Assembly (NCBI GenBank): GCA_905235425.1
Contig: CAJOKY010000059.1
Span: 1-9,965, forward strand
Source of the DNA: an uncultured Selenomonadaceae bacterium
GTDB lineage: Bacteria; Bacillota; Negativicutes; Selenomonadales; Selenomonadaceae
Length of the DNA stretch: 9,965 bases
Direction of reading: 5' to 3'
The position numbers and the translations under genes are program-made. Under the pieces are notes generated by a model. The model was not told the DNA's origin. It was given only the letters and a program-made list of their open reading frames with translations, and ran no database searches. Shown here piece by piece: positions 5,093 through 9,965 of this stretch. The first letter of the stretch is position 1; each line of letters begins with the position of its first letter.

Positions 5093-6380
5093 TCTCAAAA
5101 AAATTTGGATACGAAATTTTCACGCAATCCGCATCATCAATCTCAACGCCTTCAGACGCCGCGCCAAATATTGACAGCGCCATTGCTATTCTATGATCTG
5201 CGTAGGTTTTACATTCGGCATAAGTCTTTTTTAAACCGCCATGTATGATTAAATCAGTCGCCGTCGTCTCAAAACTGCCTGCAGAAATTTTGTTGAACTC
5301 GTCGGCAATAGCCTTCAACCTGTCACTTTCCTTGACACGCAATTCTCCCACGTCATGAATAATCGTCGTACCTTCAGCAAAGGCGGCGGCTACTGCAAGC
5401 GCCGGCACTTCGTCAATAAGACGCGGAATTATCGCACCGCCAATTTCTACGCCGCGTAATTTTGACGACGTAACTTTAATGTCCGCCGAAAGTTCGCCGC
5501 CGGATTCGCGCAGGTTTTCAAGTTCAATCTGCGCGCCCATTTCCTTCATAACGTCCAAAATGCCGGTACGCGTCTGATTAACGCCGACATTTTTAATTGT
5601 CACGGCAGAATTTTTTAAAACCGTAGCAAGCACAATCCAATACGCGGCGGAGCTTATGTCATTCGGCACGGTGATTTTTTTCGGCGCAGTTAAATTTTCG
5701 GCAGGATAAACTTTCACCGCGTCGCCAACTTTTTCAATGCGAACACCGAAGGCGGATAACATTTTTTCAGTATGGTCACGCGAAGGCGCAGGCTCAATAA
5801 TTGTCGTGATACCGTCTGCATAAAGCCCTGCCAAAATTATGGCTGATTTAACCTGCGCGGAGGCAACCGGCATTTGGTAGGTGATAGATTTTAGAGGGTA
5901 GAAGGTAGGGGGTAGGGGGTAGGAGGTAGCCGGTATAACCGTGATAGGCAGATTTTTATTTTCATTGCGTCCGACAATTGACGCACCCATTTCAGTAAGC
6001 GGCTTTATCACACGTCCCATAGGTCTTTGGCGTAGGGAAGAATCGCCGGTAAACGTCGTAATAAAATTTTGCGGCGCGGCAAGCCCTAAAAGCAGTCTCA
6101 AAGTAGTACCGGAATTTCCCGCGTCCAAAACATTTTCAGGTTCACGCAGTCCATGCAAGCCGTTACCTTTGACAAAAACTTTGTCGCCGTCAATTTTAAT
6201 GTCAGCACCGAAACTTTTCATGCAGGCAACGGTTGACAGACAGTCCGCGCCGTTAAGAAAATTTTCAATTTCTACCGGCGTATCGGCTAAGCTTGAAAAA
6301 ATTATACTGCGGTGAGAAATTGACTTGTCGCCAGGAATTTCAATGACGCCGCGCAGATTTTCAATCGGCAGAATTTTCAT
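5073..6380 (-). CDS. aroA: 3-phosphoshikimate 1-carboxyvinyltransferase (EPSP synthase, class II)
   Basis: A 435-residue enzyme of the shikimate pathway that joins phosphoenolpyruvate to shikimate 3-phosphate. Family motifs: PGDKSISHR (16-24), LDAGNSGTT (85-93), RQRPMGR (118-123), PVASAQVKSA (171-180), LIDEVPALAV (321-330, catalytic Asp323), ELRVKESDRL (346-355) and TYADHRIAM (392-400). RDHTE (201-205), GDKS, SAQVK and NQTR (268-271) fit the published class II signature. The start chosen is the ATG at 6378-6380, which gives the normal MKILPIENLRGVIEIPG opening and has AGAGGA upstream; a longer frame to 6467 is shadow of the upstream gene. Two oddities: residues about 151-163 (TSYPLPPTFYP) are an insertion encoded by heptamer array 5, and the C-terminus LAVRF is encoded by array 4. 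Catalytic motifs are intact, so it is probably active. The start overlaps the GT41 gene by 20 bp. Confidence 0.94.
   Translation of the reverse strand: MKILPIENLRGVIEIPGDKSISHRSIIFSSLADTPVEIENFLNGADCLSTVACMKSFGADIKIDGDKVFVKGNGLHGLREPENVLDAGNSGTTLRLLLGLAAPQNFITTFTGDSSLRQRPMGRVIKPLTEMGASIVGRNENKNLPITVIPATSYPLPPTFYPLKSITYQMPVASAQVKSAIILAGLYADGITTIIEPAPSRDHTEKMLSAFGVRIEKVGDAVKVYPAENLTAPKKITVPNDISSAAYWIVLATVLKNSAVTIKNVGVNQTRTGILDVMKEMGAQIELENLRESGGELSADIKVTSSKLRGVEIGGAIIPRLIDEVPALAVAAAFAEGTTIIHDVGELRVKESDRLKAIADEFNKISAGSFETTATDLIIHGGLKKTYAECKTYADHRIAMALSIFGAASEGVEIDDADCVKISYPNFFERLAVRF
5878..5933. repeat. Heptanucleotide array 5, inside the aroA coding sequence
   Basis: Eight TAG-phased heptamers follow one another without a gap: TAGGTGA, TAGATTT, TAGAGGG, TAGAAGG, TAGGGGG, TAGGGGG, TAGGAGG, TAGCCGG. 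On the aroA strand they read CTACCCC-like and encode the Tyr/Pro-rich segment between VIPA and ITYQMPVASAQ, with YPL recurring every seven residues. The units match those of arrays 2 and 3. The first units overlap residues that look native (SITYQ), so the true insertion is probably about six units (42 bp, 14 codons). Confidence 0.9.
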
Positions 6381-9300
6381 CAGCGTTATCCTCTGCATTT
6401 TCAGCAACGTTATCATCTGCAACGGCAATATCTGTTGAGTTAAGAATTTCTTCAAACTTCTGCTCAAGCGTCGCCATATAATTTTTGGGATTTAAAGCCT
6501 GCGCATTTTTAACCATATTGCGTAAACCTTTATGAAGTGCGTCAAGTGCGGTAACTTCCGTCACAAGACTTACCGCGCGGTTAATGTAACCTGTAACGCT
6601 GTCTGTAGGCAAATCTGCAAGACCAACCGTTTTAAGAAAAGTTTTGCCGTAACGTGAACTGCGTCTTTCGGCGAAGAACGAAACAACCGGCACACCCATA
6701 TAAAGCGCGTCTAAAGTCGAACCACAGCCGGAACGCGGGTAAACGTCCAAAATAACGTCAAGGTGCGTCATTTCAGCCATATAATTCGCCGTCGCGGGAC
6801 GGAATAAAATTCTATCCATATTAAAGCCAATAGCCTTCATGCGGTCGTACAGCTGATTAATCGTCTGAATGCTTTCAAATTCTTTTATGCGCATTAAGAA
6901 TACGGCTTTAGGCACCATTTCAGAAATTTTATGCCAAATTTTTAAAATGTCGTCGTTAATCTCGTAATAACTGCAAAGCGTACCGAAAACGGGATAATCT
7001 CTTTTGGTGCAGGGCGCATATTCCGGCGTGGGTACGTCTTCACGTTGCGCATAGCAAACATTGACCGGCATATACAAAAGTTTTTCGGTGAAAAGTTTAA
7101 CGTCAGAAGTCATTTCAGCAGGCGGGTTCATAATTTCATCGGTGATAAAGTAATCCATTGTATCAAGACCGGTAGTCGAAGGATAACCGATACCGCTAAT
7201 TTGAACAGGCGCGGGCTTGTACGCGAAGACAGGCAAGGCGTTACCTTCGGCGTGACCGGCAGGGTCTATCAGTATGTCAATTTTATCGTCGTGAATTTTT
7301 TTCGCAATTTCTTCAAAAGTCATATCTTGAACAACTTCGTAGTGTTCGGCAAATTTTTTGTAAAGACCGGTGTAAATGTCTTCAAAGTCTGTCAAGCTGT
7401 AGCAAGTGACTTCAAAATTTTCACGATTATGCGCGGCAATCATGCCGAAAATTGCGGCAAAGTTTTGGTGCTGCTTGAATATGGAGGAGACGTAGCCGAT
7501 TTTAATTTTTTCGCCGCGCTTATGAAAAGTTTTATACGGCGTAACGTCGCTGAAAAGTTTTTGGTAATGGAAATTTGCCGTTGCAATTTTTTGTGACGGA
7601 ATGTCAAGCAGTTCAAGGGAGGAGAATAAGCCGCTGAACAGTTTAAATTTTTTATCGCGGTCTTGTGAAATGTTCGACGCACGTTCATAATTTTCTGCCG
7701 CTTCAGGCGCTCTGCCGTTAAGCAACGCAATTTGTGCACGCAGTTCATGATAATCGCAGACAAATTTCACCGTGTAATTTTGAATATTTTCCTGCGTAAA
7801 GGTAACCTTATGAATGGCGTCGTACGCGCCGACATAATCGCGCAGAATTTTTTTACATGCGGCTATGTGGTAGTAAATTTCATTTTTATGATTTTCGTCA
7901 GCTTGAATAGCCAATTCCAAATTGTAAAGCGCGCGCTTAATGTGAATGACATCTTTAATTTTTTCGTCGCGGAAATCGGGTTCAATCTCGAAATATTTCA
8001 TTGCACGCTTGTAATATTCTTCCGCCATTTCGACAGTGACAGGCTCGGCGTCTTGAGGAAATTCCGGTAACTCTTCGCCGTTCATCCACGCATTGTAAAT
8101 TTTTTCATAAGCCGCCTCAACTTCGCCCATATAAATTTCGTCATTCATAATCGGCGAAGTTTCCATTTTGCGGCGAATCGTCAAATGATAATCGCGTATT
8201 CTGTCCCAATCGTTGGCAAGTTCAACCGCCTTTTGAATATATTCTTCTTCACTGAAAGCGCAAAGTTCGCCTAAGCCGACATTTGTTAAAAGCGAATAGC
8301 CGAAACGCGAATTGTGGCGCTCCTGCACAAGCGTAATGACAGGCAAGCCCATATAAAGCGCGTCGCAGGTTGTACCGCCGCCGGGATAGGGGAATGTATC
8401 AAGCGCAATGTCGGCACGTGAATATTTCGGCAAGTATTTTTGCTCGTCCGGCTCGTAAATCAATTTTTCGCGCGAAAGTCCCGCCGCTTCAATGCGTGCA
8501 ATGGCGGCGTCGGTACCGTACTTGTCGCGGAAGGCTTTACCCTTCAAATAAAGTTTTGCATTGGGTACGGCGTTTACAATTTTAGCCCAAACTCTTAAAG
8601 TCTCGTCCGTAACCTTAGTGAAGTTGTTAAAGCTTATGAAAGTCACGTAGCCGTTTTTCGTACAAGGCGCGGGATTTACAACAGTAGGTTCATCGTGCCA
8701 CATGTAGCAGAAATGGCTGTGTTGCAGACGTAACATTTTTTCAGAAAAGAATTTTTCATTTAAGCCTACGGGGTCGGTGTACTTGTCAACCATAAAATAA
8801 TCAATCGCCTTGACGCCGGTTGTATTAAACCAGCCAATCGCGCTTATGATAATCGGCGCGGGCTTGAAACAGACAACGTTCATGACGTTATTTGCCGTGT
8901 GACCGGAGAGGTCAACTAAAATATCAATTTCATCATCTTTAATCTTCTGCGCGGCAACTTTCGGATCGTCGAAGAGAATATTTCTGAAATGGTCAACGCT
9001 CTTTTTAAAATCGGCGGCTACATGGTCTTCTTTATTTTTGGCATAAATATAAACTTCAAACTTGCTTTTATCGTAGCACTTATAAAAAGCGTAGCTGAAG
9101 AAGGCGACAACGTGACGGCGAATATCGGGAGAAATGTAGCCGATACGAATTTTTTCATGGCGCGGATGTGTTGCGGGATTGTGTATCATAGGTTCAACGT
9201 GGTTGTAAAGGTCGTTGAAGGCGCAAATTTCTTCATATAATTTTTCGCGGCTGACATTTATGTTGTGCAGGCTGAAAAGGTAGTTGCTGTAGTCTTCGCG

Positions 9301-9816
9301 CTTAATTTTTTCAACGTAATACCTTGCATTGGGGTCTACGGCAACGCTTGTATCCATTTTCGCGCTAAGTTCATAATGTTTCAAAGAATTTGGCGCGTCA
9401 CCTGCATAACGGTAGGCGTGTCCCAAAATGTTATGAATCATCATGCGCGTGAGCAAATCGATATTGGGATTTTCAAGCGCCATTTCAGAATACTTGATAC
9501 AGCCGCCGTAATCCTGCTTTAAATCGCAGACACGTCCGCGCAGAAATAATCTGTACGCAGTCGGCGGAAAATGTTCCTCAAGATACGTTACGGCTTTGTC
9601 GGCTTCGTTAGTGCGATTGTAGTCAACGTAAATCGACGCAACTTTTTCGGCAGGCATCGGGTCATCGGGTTCAAGCTCCGCAATTTTTTTAACCGTCTCT
9701 AAAGTCTTGGCTTCGTCGTGTAACTCGCCGTGATAACGAAATAATTCTTTTAAAAGTTCGTCAACCTTTTTGCGTTTCTTTTCAATATCTTTTTTCTTCG
9801 GCTTAATTTTTCTCAT
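6361..9816 (-). CDS. Two-module TPR/SPINDLY-type (GT41, O-GlcNAc-transferase-like) protein
   Basis: A 1151-residue cytoplasmic-type protein built as a tandem duplication: helical TPR-like repeats (about 25-175), a GT41 catalytic module (about 221-577), a second TPR-like region (590-765) and a second GT41 module (770-1125), then an acidic low-complexity tail (DDNVAENAEDNADENSAD). Module 1 has GYISPDIRRH (Asp231, His235), DLSGH (302-306), FNNFTK with Lys401 at the place of the key lysine of human OGT, and GGTTCDALYMG. Module 2 keeps GYVSSIFKQH, DPAGH and GSTLDALYMG, but Ile replaces the Asp and Glu952 replaces the Lys. Family knowledge: such enzymes put GlcNAc or another sugar on Ser/Thr of proteins, in some bacteria on flagellin or adhesins; the substrate here is unknown. 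The ATG at 9816 is chosen because AAGGGTGA lies 8 nt upstream; a GTG at 9828 falls inside that site. It overlaps aroA by 20 bp. Confidence 0.88.
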   Translation of the reverse strand: MRKIKPKKKDIEKKRKKVDELLKELFRYHGELHDEAKTLETVKKIAELEPDDPMPAEKVASIYVDYNRTNEADKAVTYLEEHFPPTAYRLFLRGRVCDLKQDYGGCIKYSEMALENPNIDLLTRMMIHNILGHAYRYAGDAPNSLKHYELSAKMDTSVAVDPNARYYVEKIKREDYSNYLFSLHNINVSREKLYEEICAFNDLYNHVEPMIHNPATHPRHEKIRIGYISPDIRRHVVAFFSYAFYKCYDKSKFEVYIYAKNKEDHVAADFKKSVDHFRNILFDDPKVAAQKIKDDEIDILVDLSGHTANNVMNVVCFKPAPIIISAIGWFNTTGVKAIDYFMVDKYTDPVGLNEKFFSEKMLRLQHSHFCYMWHDEPTVVNPAPCTKNGYVTFISFNNFTKVTDETLRVWAKIVNAVPNAKLYLKGKAFRDKYGTDAAIARIEAAGLSREKLIYEPDEQKYLPKYSRADIALDTFPYPGGGTTCDALYMGLPVITLVQERHNSRFGYSLLTNVGLGELCAFSEEEYIQKAVELANDWDRIRDYHLTIRRKMETSPIMNDEIYMGEVEAAYEKIYNAWMNGEELPEFPQDAEPVTVEMAEEYYKRAMKYFEIEPDFRDEKIKDVIHIKRALYNLELAIQADENHKNEIYYHIAACKKILRDYVGAYDAIHKVTFTQENIQNYTVKFVCDYHELRAQIALLNGRAPEAAENYERASNISQDRDKKFKLFSGLFSSLELLDIPSQKIATANFHYQKLFSDVTPYKTFHKRGEKIKIGYVSSIFKQHQNFAAIFGMIAAHNRENFEVTCYSLTDFEDIYTGLYKKFAEHYEVVQDMTFEEIAKKIHDDKIDILIDPAGHAEGNALPVFAYKPAPVQISGIGYPSTTGLDTMDYFITDEIMNPPAEMTSDVKLFTEKLLYMPVNVCYAQREDVPTPEYAPCTKRDYPVFGTLCSYYEINDDILKIWHKISEMVPKAVFLMRIKEFESIQTINQLYDRMKAIGFNMDRILFRPATANYMAEMTHLDVILDVYPRSGCGSTLDALYMGVPVVSFFAERRSSRYGKTFLKTVGLADLPTDSVTGYINRAVSLVTEVTALDALHKGLRNMVKNAQALNPKNYMATLEQKFEEILNSTDIAVADDNVAENAEDNADENSAD
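6389..6394 (-). promoter_or_regulatory. aroA ribosome binding site inside the GT41 coding tail
   Basis: AGAGGA on the minus strand lies 8 nt before the aroA ATG. It is made by the codons for Ala-Glu-Asp in the acidic tail of the GT41 protein, whose imperfect repeats (AEDNAD, ADDNVAEN) share the sequence GCAGANGATAACG. The start and stop overlap (6361-6380) suggests translational coupling. Confidence 0.75.
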
Positions 9817-9824
9817 TAACAATT

Positions 9825-9832
9825 TCACCCTT
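9825..9832 (-). promoter_or_regulatory. Ribosome binding site of the GT41 gene
   Basis: AAGGGTGA on the minus strand, 8 nt before the ATG at 9816, matches most of the anti-Shine-Dalgarno complement and favours that start over the GTG at 9828, which lies within this site. Confidence 0.7.
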
Positions 9833-9839
9833 TTTAAAC

Positions 9840-9871
9840 ATTATAAATGCAATTATCGATTTGTATGTCAA
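9840..9871 (-). promoter_or_regulatory. Possible promoter of the GT41-aroA-cmk-plsC series
   Basis: On the minus strand a perfect TTGACA (complement of 9866-9871) and a perfect TATAAT (complement of 9840-9845) occur upstream of the GT41 gene. The spacing is 20 bp, longer than the usual 16-18, so either the promoter is weak or regulated, or only one box is used. The TTGACA sits at the apparent end of the IS-like segment. Confidence 0.4.
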
Positions 9872-9965
9872 CAACCCCACGTCTAAAGAAGGGGGCTTGC
9901 AGTTAGCCTAAGCCACCGCGTACGGCTGGTTGACTTCAGCCCTGCAACCAAGTTGCAGCATTGAG
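9872..9965 (-). mobile_element. Possible IS200/IS605-type right end with omega-RNA-like structure (partial)
   Basis: The last 94 bases hold no gene and are GC-richer and more structured than their surroundings. Read on the minus strand they contain a 7-bp perfect stem with a 3-nt loop (9942-9958, CTGCAAC/GTTGCAG), a GGCTG/CAGCC stem (9924-9941) and GCAAGCCCCC...TTTAG...GTGGGG (9875-9900), followed by GTTGAC. From memory this resembles the right end of TnpB-carrying IS200/IS605-family elements, where the same DNA encodes the 3' part of the guide (omega) RNA. The tnpB gene would lie beyond the window on the minus strand. No search could be run, the terminal hairpin is imperfect, and the call rests on pattern resemblance; an unrelated structured leader RNA is the alternative. 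Confidence 0.45.

Noticed and set aside
6381..6467. N-terminal extension of AroA
   Set aside because: The segment is out-of-frame reading of the GT41 gene; the canonical AroA N-terminus and a Shine-Dalgarno support the ATG at 6380.
7045..7596. 183-residue plus-strand open frame opposite the GT41 gene
   Set aside because: It is antisense to a well-supported coding region, has no recognisable domain and a composition typical of a codon-bias shadow.
9814..9828. GTG at 9828 as start of the GT41 protein
   Set aside because: The GTG lies inside the AAGGGTGA ribosome binding site, which is correctly spaced only for the ATG at 9816.

Overview
The window looks like chromosome of a Gram-negative-type Firmicute (Negativicutes, Selenomonas-like). 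It is AT-rich with strong Shine-Dalgarno sites and two TTG starts. It carries the Firmicute-style order aroA-cmk-plsC and a four-cysteine ribosomal protein L28, next to ADP-heptose-transferase-like (GT9) glycosyltransferases of the kind expected in an organism with an outer membrane or heavily glycosylated surface. The taxonomic call is inference from gene content.

Layout. Plus strand, left half: three tandem paralogous GT9 glycosyltransferases (the first lacks its 5' end), then a monocistronic rpmB with its own consensus promoter and a strong bidirectional terminator. Minus strand, right half, transcribed towards the same terminator: a very large two-module SPINDLY/O-GlcNAc-transferase-like protein (TPR-GT41-TPR-GT41), then aroA (class II EPSP synthase, start overlapping the preceding gene by 20 bp), cmk and plsC. 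At the far right edge, upstream of the GT41 gene, lies a structured segment resembling the right end of an IS200/IS605-type (TnpB) element; the tnpB gene itself would lie outside the window.

The most unusual content is a family of heptanucleotide arrays. Five arrays of 7-bp units, all keeping TAG (or its complement CTA) at the same place in the unit, sit after GT9 genes 1 and 2, between cmk and plsC, between aroA and cmk, and inside the aroA coding sequence. Three are organised as TAG-type units followed by CTA-type units, so they read similarly on both strands and can fold into hairpins. Because 7 is not a multiple of 3, a TAG-type array puts a stop codon in all three frames within 21 bp. 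The arrays supply the actual stop codons of GT9 genes 1 and 2 and of aroA. The array inside aroA lies in the stop-free (CTACCCC-like) orientation and encodes a Pro/Tyr-rich insertion of about 14 residues.

Functionally, the GT9 genes and the GT41 protein probably serve surface or protein glycosylation (substrates unknown). aroA, cmk and plsC are housekeeping (shikimate pathway, CMP phosphorylation, phosphatidic acid synthesis), and rpmB encodes ribosomal protein L28. Mosaic similarity among the GT9 copies and the arrays between them suggest a locus that has expanded and exchanged sequence by recombination.
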